Both the position numbers and the translations under genes were made by a program. A DNA stretch of 64,000 bases from Blastomyces gilchristii SLH14081 (taxonomy: Eukaryota; Ascomycota; Eurotiomycetes; Onygenales; Ajellomycetaceae), in the NCBI RefSeq assembly GCF_000003855.2, contig NW_003101649.1, forward strand, positions 267,542 through 331,541, given 5' to 3'. Shown here one piece after another: positions 48,122-60,710 of the stretch. The notes under the pieces are model-generated. The model was given only the letters and a program-made list of their open reading frames with translations. It was not told the DNA's origin and made no database searches. The number at the start of each line of letters is the position of its first letter. Within the stretch, counting starts at the first letter, position 1.

Positions 48122-48216
48122 TGTCAGGTCACGTGATCTGGCTTACTAATCCTTTCACCATATAACTTTCCACAAGCTAGCAACCTTTCAATCACACAAG
48201 CTTTACACCTTTCACA
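48122..48216 (+). repeat. 5' LTR of the copia element
   Basis: 95 bp, TG...CA, unusually short. It retains CACGTG near its start, where the 3' LTR has CACATG. Confidence 0.9.
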
Positions 48217-48230
48217 GGTTATGAGACCTG
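48217..48230 (+). promoter_or_regulatory. Primer-binding site for half-molecule of initiator tRNA-Met
   Basis: GGTTATGAGACCTG directly follows the LTR. It matches the complement of the anticodon arm of initiator tRNA-Met (GGTTATGAGCCCTG for the yeast tRNA, from memory) at 13 of 14 positions. Copia and Ty5 are known to prime from such an internal, cleaved initiator tRNA rather than its 3' end. Confidence 0.75.
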
Positions 48231-48480
48231 TTTTGCACAAAATCACTGCCAATTCGGGATTGCTTGTTAATATAATGATTATTTGAACTACTGCTTCATT
48301 TGATACACTCATCAGAAGTTAAAATTGTCTTATTCTATCAGTATTGATGTGTTTGAGATCTTGATGATCAATAATACTACTGCTCACTTAATAAAAAGAG
48401 GCTTGCAGAAAATGCATCACATTTGCAAAAAAGAAAGAAAGAGAACAATATTAGCAAGAATTCAATAAATGAATATCAAG

Positions 48481-50040
48481 ATGGCGGATTCAATATGATC
48501 CCTCCCACACACATATTCGCGATCTCATGTTCTTTTTACTGAATCAGTTAATGATTATGATTCTTCACACTCATACTCTGGCAGTGAACATTCATCTGAA
48601 GCTTTTGAAAGCTTCATTGATGAACACTCTGAAACATTCTCTTAATTTGAAGCTGGTTTGAATACAGCTTCTGACACAGTCAGGCTGGCCTCTCAATCTA
48701 CTCAACAGCTTGATGCTGATTCTCATGAAGTCAACTGTTCAGATGAGACAATATCAGACTAACAGATGAAACATCTCAAGATGACACTTGAGATGAACAA
48801 GAAGAAGTGTAGAGTTCTAGAACTTGAATTACAATCAAAAAAACTCTGTTAACAGAGATTCTCATTCTTTATAGATTGATCACAGAATGTTAACAATCAT
48901 TCTGTCATTATCTCTATAGTCACATGAGATTCTAATCTCAGTGAAAGGTTGGAATTCAATCTTTATGAATTGAATAGCTGTGTTGACAAGGCAATCTCTC
49001 AATTCAAGAAAGATGTCAAGAATACTGTGAGGTCAAACAGTGTAACTGACACATTCAATTACATCACATGAAGCATCTTCATGAAATCAAAACTGGTTAA
49101 TACACAGTGTTGATATATGATAGAGAAATGACAGACTCAGAACCCTCTACAAAGACATGATAAATGAGCATTATTCTGAGATGCCAGAAATCAGTGACTC
49201 TACACATTCATCTCAAACTCATTGAGTGCAGGTGTCAGGTCATGTTTCTTCAAATATGATGAAAATTGAACCACTTATACTCTATGAAATGTGATTGAAT
49301 AGAAATACTCTGTTCTCAAAACACAGTTACACTGTGAGATAGTTCTGGAATTCATATCACTTAATGACACACAGGTCATCAATCTACACACATTCTTTGA
49401 TAAGTTTCAGTCTGTCATTACAAAGTTGGAAATGATGAATGCTTTTCCATCAAATGTGTGAATATTTAATACCTTCTACTCAGTTCTACTCAGCAATTGA
49501 AGGAATTATGTTCAGAAGAAGATAGAGAAGATACAGGATTTCAAATCCACAGCTGTGGTATTAAATGTTGATCTTCTCATGAAGGAGATCTGTTCGCGGC
49601 TTGATTCTTCAAAAGATAAAAAGAATCTATAGAATACAGATTCTGCAGCCAACACTGCTACAATAGCTACAACAATCACTACATCTATCAATTCTAACAA
49701 CAACAATACATCAAATTCGGCCTGTGAAGGCTGTACTGAATGTGGTTGTAATAGTACTCAAGAGAGCTTCTGAAATCATCGGGGATCGGGAAATCCATCT
49801 ACATGTTCTGAATGTGAGAGATCTCACTTTGACAGCTGTTAGTTAGTCAATTCTGATAGTGCTCTGAATAATTGAAGAATCTACAATGCTGCAAGGATAA
49901 AGGAATTCAAAGAAAAGAAGGAAAAGAACAATAGTGAGAGTGAGACTCAACTATTCATTACAGATGAATCAGAGACCTATCAGATGACAAACCTTGCAGA
50001 GGTTATCAATGTGCCAGCCTGTTTCATGAAACCTCACAAG
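48481..50040 (+). pseudogene. Copia gag domain with CCHC-like knuckle
   Basis: Starts at ATG 48481 (MADSI*SLPHTYSRSHV). Charged segments include MKHLKMTLEMNKKKC. A Ser/Asn/Thr-rich stretch precedes a knuckle CSECERSHFDSC (about 49808-49845), which is C-x2-C-x3-H-x3-C. About 20 stops interrupt it. Most are TGA where Trp or Arg is likely and a few are TAA/TAG from Gln. It is fused in frame to pol. Confidence 0.82.
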
Positions 50041-53000
50041 AATTCCCTCACTATATGAAATAGTGGCGCCGGATGCCACATCAATGATTCAACAGTTCAA
50101 GTGACTAACAAGGTCATTCTGAAGGTTCAGAGTGTCAGCACTGCATCCATTCTGATGAGTGAAAGATTGATAGAATTCAATCATGTATACTATGTACCAG
50201 AACTATCTGCAAATCTAATCTCTGCTGAACTTATGAAGCATCAGAGCGATATTCACTGTGATATGCAAGTTAATACTGGGAACTACTTTGAGTTACTGTC
50301 ATCTATTAACAGTGATATCTTCTATATCAATCTATCTCACAATAATATTTACATTCTTTTCAACAGCTCACTGACATTTTATGATATAATGAATAACCTG
50401 ATATATGAAGCAGTGGCATATATGACTGTTTTGAAACCAAAGACAATCTCAACAGATTATGATCTGAATGCAGAGTCTTTGAAGCCTTTCAGCTGCAAGA
50501 ACGTTGAACAGTTAATCAACTCTAAGAATTCAGATACTGATTTCTTTATTATCTCATCTTCGTCTCAATTATCTGCAGTTCTTTCAAAACAGATTCTGAT
50601 AGATGAATGACATTGTTGACTTAGTCATATTGATGAAAATAGTATATTAAAGATGACCAGAGACCTGTGATTTGATATTATTATTATCAGCTTAAAAAAA
50701 TTATTATTCTGTTTCATATATGTCAAGGCTAAACAGAAACATGCTTTCTACAAGGATTCTACACCACATTGTGCCACCTGAAAGGTCTTGAAGATTTGAG
50801 TGAATATATTCAGTGATGATGAGACTCTTGAGACTGAAAATGATATATCATCTTACACGGACAAGAAGCTTTCAATGATGATAACAGATAATGTCATCTG
50901 TATGAGATGAATATTTCTATTGAAATGTAAGAATGAGATGTTGAGATATCTACAGATCTTCAATCAATTCATCAAGAATCTGCTGAGTTATAGCATTGCA
51001 ATCATTCACTCAGACTATGAAGAATTGAATTTGAATGCAGTCACAGCATATATGCTCAGTGAAGAAATAAAGTAAGAGCTGACTCTCTCTCATACTTCAT
51101 AGCAAAATGAAGTATCTGAATGATCAATTGATTTGATCATTGAGAAGTTCTGATCACTATTAATAGATTCTTTCACTTCAGAAAAGATATGAAATGAGAC
51201 AGTTATTGCAGTCACAGAGCTGCTTAACCTTATGTCAATCTCAATAATATTGTATGAGAGCCCTGAAAATACAAAGCTGATTACACTGTATGAGGCCTAG
51301 CTTGAAGCTCTACCTTCTGCATGCGGCATTTACTGATGAGATTGCAAAGCATTCTTGAAGATAGTCTTCAAGCTCATCAATAAGATAGCTTCCTGTTTCA
51401 AAGAGTTGATTTTTGTGAGATATGATAATTTTATCAATTATAGAATGATCAACCTCTTCAACAGGTGTTTATACATATCAAAAGACATCATCTTTCAGAA
51501 GAACCTTCATCTTGTCAATTCATTTATACTGATAATGAACAATCTGAAGATTCTATTCAATGCAGTCTGTAAAGCGGCTGCAGTGATTTCTTCAGTGATT
51601 TCTAATTCATCAATTAATAATCTATTCATTGATGAGAAAATTCAACCTGAGTGTTCATTATTTCTCATACTCACTAATAATTGGTGGATTGACTATGATA
51701 TCTCTGTGAGAATATCTATCTTTTTAGTGCAGAATACACTGAACTTCTCAGAACTCATAGTTGAATCTGATGATTCTTCAACATCTACAAGAAATATCAC
51801 TACAGTGAGGAACACTTCAGTGAGAAACAGTCTTGAAGACCTATTGTTCAATGCTGAGATTACTGCACTTCTGATCCTGAAAAAGCTCACACACATCAAA
51901 GCTTTCATGGAATGGAAATATTATTACAAGGCCTGTGTTAAAGAGATCAATCATTTGAAATAGAAAGAGGTCTGATAACTGATAAAGAGAACATCACAAA
52001 TGAGTGTTCTTCACAGTCAATGAGTATTTGACAAAAAGTTCAATAATATGAGTGAGGTTATCTGCTATAAGACCTGCTGAGTTGTCTGCAGAAATCATCA
52101 ACAGAAGATAATCAATTACTTCAGAATCTTTGCACCTGTTATCTCTGCATTCATCTCTCAAGCTCTCATGACAATCTCAGCATCCTGAGGCTGATATGTT
52201 CTGCAGATTGATATGATGACTGCTTTTTTGAATGCTCAACTGCCTGCTGATGAATGAATATATATAAATCAATTCACAGAATTCTGCAAAGACTGTGATG
52301 ATCTTATGTATGAGTTGATACACAGACTCTACAGTCTTAAGCAAGCAGCACTCTTATGATATGAGAAGCTGTGAAAAATGCTATTACACTCAGGCTTCTG
52401 TGTCAGTCTCTATGATACTGAACTATTTATTCATGATCAAAGACAGGTTTATATGATCATCTATGTGAATGATGTCTGTCTCTACAGTCTGAAAATCAAG
52501 GATCTGAACTGGGCCAAAGCCGAAATCACTGCTAATTATGAGAACAAGACTGTAGAGGATTTCAATCACTATCTAGAAATGAAGATTGATAGAGATTCAA
52601 CTTCATTAACATTGTCTCAATCTCTCTTTATAAGGAATCTTCTGAAGAAGTTCTCAATGAATGACTGTCATTCTACATTCACTTCTATGAAGAACAATGT
52701 CAATGTCATGAATGATAATAAGAAACTGATTGCATATACAGCAGAATTTACTCTACAGTTCTATCAATCTGGTATCAGATCTCTGCAATATCTGGCATTC
52801 AATACATGTTCTGATATGAGCTTCACTGCAGAATTTCTTGAACAATTCAGCTACTGATCTACATCAAAGAACTGAGCTGCATACAAGTGTACACACTGAT
52901 ATCTACAGAGTTCAATCAATGAAGATATAATCTATCACAGAGGTGCTGAAATTGAACCTGTAGTATACACAGATGCTGATTGAGCCGGTAGGGATTCAGG

Positions 53001-53218
53001 ATCCCGTTCAATCACTGATTATATCATCTACATGGCAGGTGGCCCCGTTGGATGACAGAGCTGCCAGCAAACAGAGGTCTCAAAGTCATTAACAGAGGCT
53101 GAATATATTGCATTCTCTGAGGCCGCATATGAGCTTGTCTGTCTCTAAGAGCTTCTAGAAGACACTGGAATCATCTCATCTCATCTCAACAATCTGAATG
53201 CTGATGATCACCTCATTC
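50041..53218 (+). pseudogene. Copia pol: protease, integrase, RT, start of RNase H
   Basis: Same frame as gag. Protease site NSGAGCHIND (about 50060-50090), with Asn where the catalytic Asp should be. Then FNHVYYVPELSANLISAEL, a typical copia block. Pre-integrase finger start CHC*LSHIDENS near 50608. Integrase with IIHSDYEELNLN (about 51000-51035). RT with QIDMMTAFLNAQLPADE (about 52205-52255) and MIIYVNDVCLYS (about 52455-52490), a YVDD box changed to YVND. RNase H YTDAD*AGRDSGSRSIT (about 52965-53015) and SLTEAEYIAFSEAAYEL (about 53084-53134). Interrupted by LINE copy 2 at ADDHL. Confidence 0.9.
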
Positions 53219-53242
53219 ATTATTATTATTATTATTATTATT

Positions 53243-53597
53243 CTTCAATTATAGATGTATGCAGTCAGAGACTATGACATCTACCTGAGAACCTTTACTT
53301 CTCAGGGTTTTTCCTATATCTATAGAGTCAACTATTATACACTTATCAATTTCAGATATGCAAAATCAGAAAATTCCAGCTCAGAATACAAAAACTGTTT
53401 ACAAATTGCTGTATTTCAACACCTTCTGATACTTTAACACCATTTGAAAATATCATGACAAAGGAAAAGAGAACATAGTCTTAAAGATAGACACATTAAA
53501 TAGCTAGATAGAAAAAAACAGAAAGAAACAAGTACAGTAAAGAGAGACTATAACAAAATAAAATTATTAAAAGATAGTGTATAGCTGTTTTAACAGA
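53243..53597 (-). other. 3' UTR of LINE copy 2
   Basis: Collinear with 26209-26560 of copy 1, including the stem-loop (+53286-53308). The last 60 bases before the tail are identical to copy 1 and match the SINE end. Confidence 0.75.
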
Positions 53598-56500
53598 CTA
53601 TATCTACAATTTCCACCTCTTCATATTCAGATACTTCTGAATTGAGCTGTTTTCTTGTAGCTACTTGAGTTTCTGATAGAAAGTCTATTAAGTATTTAAT
53701 TTCTGTCTCAGTTGAGAATAAGAATCTCATATTTAATTGATTTAAATCATACTTCTTCTTTAATCTGACTCTGAGACTATTGTATAATGCACAATGTATT
53801 ACAATATACTCAGGATTTTCATTTGTATTGCAGAATGAGCACTCTGTTGAATCAAATCTATCATCAAATCTTTGTATATGAGATTTGAAATAATCATGTC
53901 CTAGTTTTAGCTGAATTATGAATATTTTCTTTTTACATTTAATTGAAAAAGATTTCCACTTTGATTTTGTCTCAAATCTTGAATAATGTATGCTCTTCTT
54001 TTGTTTCTGCCAGCTTTCATTCCACTTGTTTAAACAAGATTCTTTTATCTTTCTCTTTATAAAAGATCATAACACTATTTTTTGAATAGATCTGCTTAAT
54101 TCTGAACTCTTTTTTACAGCTGAATCTGTCAATTTATTGCTATGAATATTCATACAAGCAGAAACTCAGTGCAGATGAATTATCAGTTTTGATATTCTTT
54201 TCTTTTGAATTTTCAAAACAGACTTTAAAATCAGTTCAAGATTCATTTGATCATTATGAATCTGACTATTTTGAAGTCTTTTTAAAGCAGCTTGACTATC
54301 AGAGAATATTCATATCTCTTTCAAACTATTTCCTCTTTTATGAGATTTTATTTCAATAAGTTTGAAAGCTTTTACTATTACAAATAGTTCAGCATCAAAG
54401 ACTTCAGATTCACAGCCTAAATTTCAGAAATATGAGATAAAATTGATATTATCTTCAGTATAAGCAATGCCTGCATCTAATTTATTCAAATTCTCATTTT
54501 TTGAGTCATCTGAGTAAATCAGAATACAGTTTTTTATATTGATTGTAGAGATCTTCTTCAAATGCTGTTCATATTCTCTCTCTTTAGATAGTTCACTTAT
54601 TTGTAAGTTTATGAGAGATTTCAGCTTTTCTCTTCAGAGAGATATCTTCTCATGATCAATTTTCTCAACATTTAATGAAGAAAATTGATTCTTAATAAGT
54701 GAATATAGTTTATACAGTTGAGAGGGCATTTTCTTTAAAGTATTATTCTCATTTCAATCAAGAAAACTATTTCAATCCAGTTCATTTCCTGAGTTAACTG
54801 ATGAAAATGAAGAAGAGACTCTTTCTCTGATTATATGATTTAAGCTCATCTTCATGACTCTGAGAGCATAGTTTATACAGGCCTTTTCAAATTGAATAGC
54901 AGAAGATGGAATTGAAGCTTCAATTTTCATTGCTTTAATAGAAGATGATTTAAATGCTCTCAGAATTCTTCTCAAAGCTCTATTTTGTAGACTTTGAAAC
55001 AGTTTAGTAAAGTTATCTTGATTGTTTCATCAAACTTGAACTTCATAATCAGCTACTGAGATAATACAGGCTATGTATAACTGTCTCATAGCCTGAAAAG
55101 ACAGATCTCTCTCAGTATTTGATAGTCTGATTATACTATTCAGTAGTCTCTCTGCCTTGATGATTCTTTGTTGAATATGATATTTAAAATTCAACTTGGA
55201 GTTTAACCATACTTCTAGTCATTTGACATTCAAACTGAGTTTAATCTCTTTATTTAAAGGAGTTAGACTTAGTTCTTTCTCATTAAATCTGGAAAAAAAG
55301 TGAATTAACTCAGTTTTATTTATATTAAATTGAAGTAGATTGATATCTACTCTAACAAAGATTTTCTTTACTGCTTTCTCAATCACTTCAAAATTCTCTT
55401 TGATTGTCTTTGAACTGTAGAGTAGATCAATATCATCTACATAACTTGAAGATCTCACTATTTTCATCTCTCTATTCTTGAATAGATATGTAGTGTATAT
55501 TGCAAATAAAACAGGTGAGATTGAAGATTCTTGTGATACTTCTATTTTTATCTCAGTTTTATCTTGTTTTCTTCCATTAAAGAATAGTTGTATAATTCTT
55601 TTAGATATGAAATAATTAACTCATTTTATTAGAGAAAGTGACAGTTTTAATATCTTCAAAGTTTGAATCATCTTAGACTTTGAAACATGATCAAATGCAT
55701 CTTTTATGTCAATAAAAACTACAGTTGAGACCAGATCTTTATACTTTGCTACTTGAATATCATGAATAACTGAGAGAACAGTGTCAATTGTAGAACATTG
55801 TTTTCTATCTCTCATTTATTCATTAAATAGAAGAGAATCACTAATAGAGCTTATAAAAGATAATCTAGTAGCTATTATCTTTTCTAGAACTTTTCTTAAA
55901 CAGTTCAACAGAGATATTACTCTATATGACTTAGAAATTGAAGCTTTTCTATTAGATTTTACAAGGATTACTTCAGTAGCTTCTCTTCAGCATTCAGAAT
56001 AATAATCATTTTTTAAGAGAGTGAAAAAGAGCTCAGAATATTCATTCTTCCAGTAGAAATATGTGTTTTGAATAATTAAATGATTAATTGAATCAGGCCC
56101 TGCAGCAGTTTTAATTGAACTTGAGAATATTGCTAACTCTAGTTCATCACATGTAAGTTCAGACTATTTTCAGATATTTTCATCAATATATTCATGAAAT
56201 GACATATTCTCCTCTTCTAAATATGATGAGTTTTGAAAGAGAATTCTTATAAAAGCTTAACACTTTTCCTTAAAAGCGTTTGCTGTATACAATTCATTCT
56301 GAAATTCATATTCTAAGGTTGAAAGCTTTGCTACACTTCTTATTTTAGTATAGTTGAAGGCTTTAAAAACTTCTTTTTCTTATGCTTCTTTAAGAAATTT
56401 GTTTCAGCAATCTATTGTGGCTTTTTTAATATCTGAAAAATATTCATTTCAAATAGCTTTGAACTCTTTATCAGATATTAAGTTATTCTTTCAATCTCTC

Positions 56501-57540
56501 TTATCAGTGACTAATTACTTTCTTTTAGAAGTGATATTCTCATTTCATCATGATTTGAAATACTCAGAAGACTTTTTCTTTGAAATATTTTCTTCAATAC
56601 TTATTAGAAGAATAGATGTAATCAGCTTTACTCTATTCTCAAGCATTTCATTTGAGATATCTTGACTTTGATTTCAATAGAGCTTACTCTGTCTTTCAGA
56701 TTTCAGCTGTTTTACTCTTTCTTCAACTGCTTTTCAATCAGCTTTTTTAAAGTTATACTGATTAGAGAGAAGAGGATTTTCACTTCTTTATTTTTCACTC
56801 AGTTCAATATCAAATTGAATGATCTCATGATCTGATTCTGAGGTTTCATTTGAATCAATAAATCAGTTTATAAGTCTTTTTTTAATTAGATTTTATGATA
56901 TAAAAGTTAGATCTATAATAGATTTCTGTTTCATATCTTTTCTAAAGAATGTTTATTGATCAGACTTGTTAACTAAATCTATTAAATGTTTAAAAGTTCA
57001 TTCAACCAGTTTGTCTGCTCTTACTGCTCTTATGCATTCTGAGTTTCATCAGGGATAATGTGCATTGAAGTCTTCTGCAATTATAGAGTTTTTTAAGAGA
57101 ATTATATTTAAAAATCCTCTATCAATTATTCAGATATTGTTGTTTTCTTTCAATGACTTTTCATTATAGATATTTATAAGTTGAATAGTATTAAACTCAT
57201 TCTCTTTATCTATAATATCACTCACTAGAATATCAGAGTCAGATATGATATCAAATCTTAAATTAAATTGATATCTTGATCTTTTTCTCTCATAGATCAC
57301 TACTCTTGATTTTATCTCAGATTTTTCAGGAAGAAAGTAGTAATAGCTTGAATAAGAAATGATGTACTTTTACTCAGTATCAAAGTTTGGTTCTTGAAGA
57401 ACTATAAAGTCAACTTTTTATTGAAATGTAATCTGAAGACAAGAATAAATGCAATTTAAGTTTCTATTCACATTATTTTGAATAAATGTGATTTTTAAAG
57501 AGTTTTTAAACTTTTTTTGTTGTTTTTGTTGTATATTCAT
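53598..57540 (-). pseudogene. LINE copy 2 ORF2: endonuclease, RT, RNase H
   Basis: ATG at 57540-57538. The endonuclease segment (about 57400-56800) is decayed. RT keeps STVVFIDIKDAFDHVSKSKM (55740-55670) and an intact YVDD box at 55432-55443 (SSYVDDIDLLYSS). RNase H about 54600-54100 has SDSQAALK-like and NIHSNKL-like blocks. Cys/His end about 53880-53800. The length is not a multiple of three relative to copy 1, so indels as well as stops are present. The intact YVDD makes this copy the better guide to the ancestral RT. Confidence 0.85.
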
Positions 57541-57569
57541 ACTAAGAGAGAGTAGAGATAGAGTAGAAT

Positions 57570-59188
57570 CTAATCTCTATCATCAGATAGTAGATTATAA
57601 CTATTTTGAAAAGTAAGAATCTCAACTGCTTACATTATATCTAGTTTATCATCAGAGTCATTTCTCAATTCTCTAATCTTAACAGAAGTTTAAGAATTCA
57701 AATTCTGTTTACACTTAGCTGAAGAATTGAAGTTTGAAGATCTAAATAGTTGAGAATTTCTTCTTTTTAAGCTTACAGTTGTAGATTTACTAGCTTGACT
57801 TTTCTCTTCAGTTTTAAATTCACTTTAAGCTTCATCTTTTCTTCAGTTCTTCTAAGATCTTGGAGTAAATACACATTCTTTTAAGCTAGATGCATGTTTT
57901 TCTTTGCAATTGAGGCACTTAAGCAGAGTATGTTAATATATTTCATCTCTTTTTAAGCATGTTTCACATTTATACTCACTAGTTTTGTGATCTCTAGCAC
58001 AGAATATGCATTTTAAGTCTCTGAAATAAGAGATTGCAAAGTGTTCATATCTTTGACAGTTTGAACACTGTGTTTGAGCTTTGAGATTCATTTTTAAGTC
58101 TTTGTATTCATGAACTCTCATTTTCAAATCTGCTACTCTTACTTCAGAGATTCTTGATTGTACAAGTATCTTTATATACACTAGAATAGAGGCATTTCTT
58201 CTACTCTGTCTGAACTCAATTGAATTAAGTCATACAGACTCTTTTCTCAGTTGAATAGAATTGTATTCTTTCAATTCATTTTTGAGAAGTAGCATTCCTT
58301 TCTCACAGTCAAAGATTTCAACTGAAATATCATAAAGAATGAATTTATCTCACTTTTCATCTCTCTCAGATAGAATTGTTATGTTGAACAGATATTCTAC
58401 TGCTGATTTTCAGAGATTCTCATTCTGAATAAGGAATTCTGCACTGAATTTAGGCATTGTAGTCAGAATGATGGAGTTTTTAAAGAATGATGACTCAATT
58501 GAAGTTATAACTGATTTTTGAACTTCAATATCAGTCATTAACTGAGAAAAGAACTGCTGATTGATTTCATTTCTAATTCTGAAAATGAGACTTGAGTTTA
58601 GCTTATTTCTCTGCAAGATGTCCTGATTTGAGACTTTGAAAATAATCTTCTATTTCTGAAGATTTGAAGATTTTTCTCTTTTTGTATTTTTTTTCTCACT
58701 CTTCTATCAATAGAAGTATGAGCAGTATTCTTCTCAGTTTTCTCAGAATTTTGAGCAGGTTTTGAGACAGCAGATTTAGAGATAGCAGGTTTAGAGACAG
58801 CAGATTCAGCTGCTTGAGTGTATGTTTTCTTCTGATTTAAAGAAGAAGAAGAAGAAGAAGTAGAAAGAAAAGAAGAGCAAACTGAAGAGTCAGTGATTGT
58901 ATTAGAAATTTTCAAAGTTTTTAGAACTGTGTTTGAAATTCTAAGTTTGAACTTGATCACTTTCTGTAGTTGTCTAGTCTGAGCATGAAGAATTAACAGA
59001 ACTTCTTCATTCATCTCATTCAGACACTGCTTTTCAAGAATTTTACTTACTTTTTCAAGTTTCTGTATTTCAAGAACTTGTTGTTTCTTTATTTCTTCTT
59101 TCTTTCTTCTCTTCAGAATTTCAATCTCAGGAATAGCATTTGAGAAAGCATTCTTTTCCACATTAACTGAGTGTACTTTCAAACTCAT
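57570..59188 (-). pseudogene. LINE copy 2 ORF1
   Basis: Begins at ATG 59188, with a 196-codon open piece (MSLKVHSVNVEKNAFSNAIP), then a frameshift near 58605 into the piece 58616-58410. The knuckle piece 58181-57933 reads CSNCQRYEHFAISYFRDLKC and CIFCARDHKTSEYKC. A full set of Cys and His ligands survives in the second knuckle. Same role as ORF1 of copy 1. Confidence 0.82.
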
Positions 59189-60111
59189 TATTCTTACTGA
59201 ACGAAAAGTTGGTCAGACTAATTCAATTAAGATATTTATTAAACTCTTTTGAATTGAAAAGTTGATCAGACTGTTTCAAAAGAAGAATAACAGACTGTTA
59301 TGTATAAAACACCTGATTTTTTTCACACTAGTTCAGTAACTAGGTTAGATTTTTGAAGAGAATCTAATAAACTAAAATTGATTTTTAAGATAAATCAATA
59401 AAATCTTTACAATCTCTTTCTTGGGATACAGTGAGGAAAAGTATGACTACGGGCGCTAGCCACCCGCAGAATGCATCTTAAGATAATTACATTTAACCCT
59501 CTATAATTAACCAACTACCGCGTCCGTTCTCTCAGGCCAGCCACTAATTTCCAGAGGTGTTAGTTAGTGACTGCCACTGCCCACTTGATGATGTACACAC
59601 CAAGCTTCCAGTTGTTGATCTCGGCCTCATTAGATGCTCATAGGCCTATTAATCAGTCATCATGGCCTTGCCCTGTGTTAGAGACTAATCATAGACTTGA
59701 TGACTGCAGTTCTCTCTGCCAGTATTAGAGCTTGACAGTGAGCTTGCAGACTCTAGTCTATCAGAGTGCTCTGTCTAGGGCCTAGATATATGTCTAAACC
59801 TTCTAGTCAGATAGTTTTCAAAATCATTCTCTGTATTTTAAGAGAGAGCTAGGCTTCAATGACAGCTCTAGTTAGAGACTTACTTAAGTAGTGTATAATC
59901 ACTACATTAGACTTAACTCTATATTGTTAGAATCTTGACAGATGTATAGTAGAATAGTGAGACATTGACACTTTATATCAGCTCTGATGAGCGTTCACAG
60001 AATCTTACTTAACTAGTGACTTGGCTTACAGTAGAGAGTTCTATCTCACATCAAGTCTTACTAATCAGACTCAGCCTCTATTACATGAGAGCTTTCATGA
60101 GTAAGAAGTGA
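59189..60111 (-). other. 5' UTR of LINE copy 2
   Basis: Joined to copy 1 positions about 18856-19522 and 20329-20626. The junction lies near 59447 (TATGACTACGGGCGCTAGCC). The part from 59446 to 59640 is the least mutated non-SINE DNA in this region (CCGCGTCCG, GGCCAGCC). Confidence 0.65.
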
Positions 60112-60193
60112 CAGATGTCAGTGATGGGATTTGAACTCACACATCTCTAATGTATGCAGACTTAGTTATCAGTCTTATCAACTGAGTCATGCT
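60112..60193 (-). promoter_or_regulatory. tRNA-like head of LINE copy 2
   Basis: On the minus strand the A box is ATGACTCAGTTGATAAGAC and the B box is GAGTTCAAATCCC, corresponding to copy 1. The start ATCAGC corresponds to GCCAGC with a G/A and a C/T change. It lies directly inside the 16-bp target duplication. Confidence 0.75.
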
Positions 60194-60610
60194 GATGATC
60201 ATCTTATTCTCATCACAGTCAATAATCTGACTTATACAATTCATACTGATAATAGATTCATCAGAGAGCTATTCTCTTCTGAAGCAATTTCACGCTGCTT
60301 GAAATATATAGAGGTCTGTTTTCACATTGTTTAAGATCTTGTCTGCAAGAATGAGATATCTATCTGATATGTTTCATCTGATCAGAACACAGCAGATGAG
60401 CTTACTAAATCACTTAAAACATTGAAATATACACATTGAAAGGAGAATATTAAGATAAAGAAGATAAGAGAAATAGAGGAATAAAAAATAATGTATCTCA
60501 TGACTGATTTTTCATTACTATATATTTTCCAGTTATTTTTTATATCTGTACTTGATTTAAAGGTGAATTTTGTATATAGTATCATGTATAGTTACTCTGA
60601 TAAGTGAGAA
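60194..60610 (+). pseudogene. Copia RNase H, C-terminal part, and 3' UTR
   Basis: Continues after the LINE with IHTDNRFIREL, RCLKYIEVCFHIV, then SSDQNTADELTKSLKTLKY (about 60370-60430). This is the conserved copia C-terminus, with KHID and ADxLTK-type motifs. The tract AGATAAGAGAAATAGAGGAA (about 60462-60481) may be part of the polypurine tract region. Confidence 0.87.
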
Positions 60611-60705
60611 TGTCAGGTCACATGATCTGGCTTACTAATTCTTTTATTATATAACTTTTCACAAGCTGGCAATCTTTTAATCACACAAGCTTTACATCTT
60701 TCACA
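60611..60705 (+). repeat. 3' LTR of the copia element
   Basis: 95 bp. Differs from the 5' LTR by C/T and G/A changes (CACCATATAA versus TATTATATAA). Confidence 0.9.
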
Positions 60706-60710
60706 TAATT

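Larger units (their letters stand above)
53219..60193 (-). mobile_element. LINE copy 2 (minus strand) inserted in copia RNase H
   Basis: Flanked by 16-bp duplications GATGATCACCTCATTC (53203-53218) and GATGATCATCTTATTC (60194-60209), differing at two C/T sites. Minus-strand order is tRNA-like head, 5' UTR, ORF1, ORF2, 3' UTR and an AAT tail of about eight units (53219-53242). It is about 0.8 kb shorter than copy 1 because of a missing 5' UTR segment. Confidence 0.92.
48122..60705 (+). mobile_element. Ty1/copia element with 95-bp LTRs, split by LINE copy 2
   Basis: LTRs 48122-48216 and 60611-60705 (95 bp each, TGTCAGGTCA...TTTCACA) with perfect duplication TAATT (48117-48121 and 60706-60710). 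Net length is about 5.6 kb. Gag, protease, integrase, RT and RNase H run in one plus-strand frame from 48481, the copia gene order (integrase before RT). It is less mutated than the gypsy copies: catalytic blocks are readable and I saw no frameshift up to the LINE insertion. Confidence 0.93.

Noticed and set aside
48481..53218. TGA read as Trp (mitochondrial-type or alternative genetic code)
   Set aside because: Most stops are TGA at Trp-like positions, but TAA and TAG also occur, TGA also replaces Arg codons, and catalytic residues are lost. GG-to-GA and CG-to-TG mutation explains it without recoding, and the content is nuclear retrotransposons.
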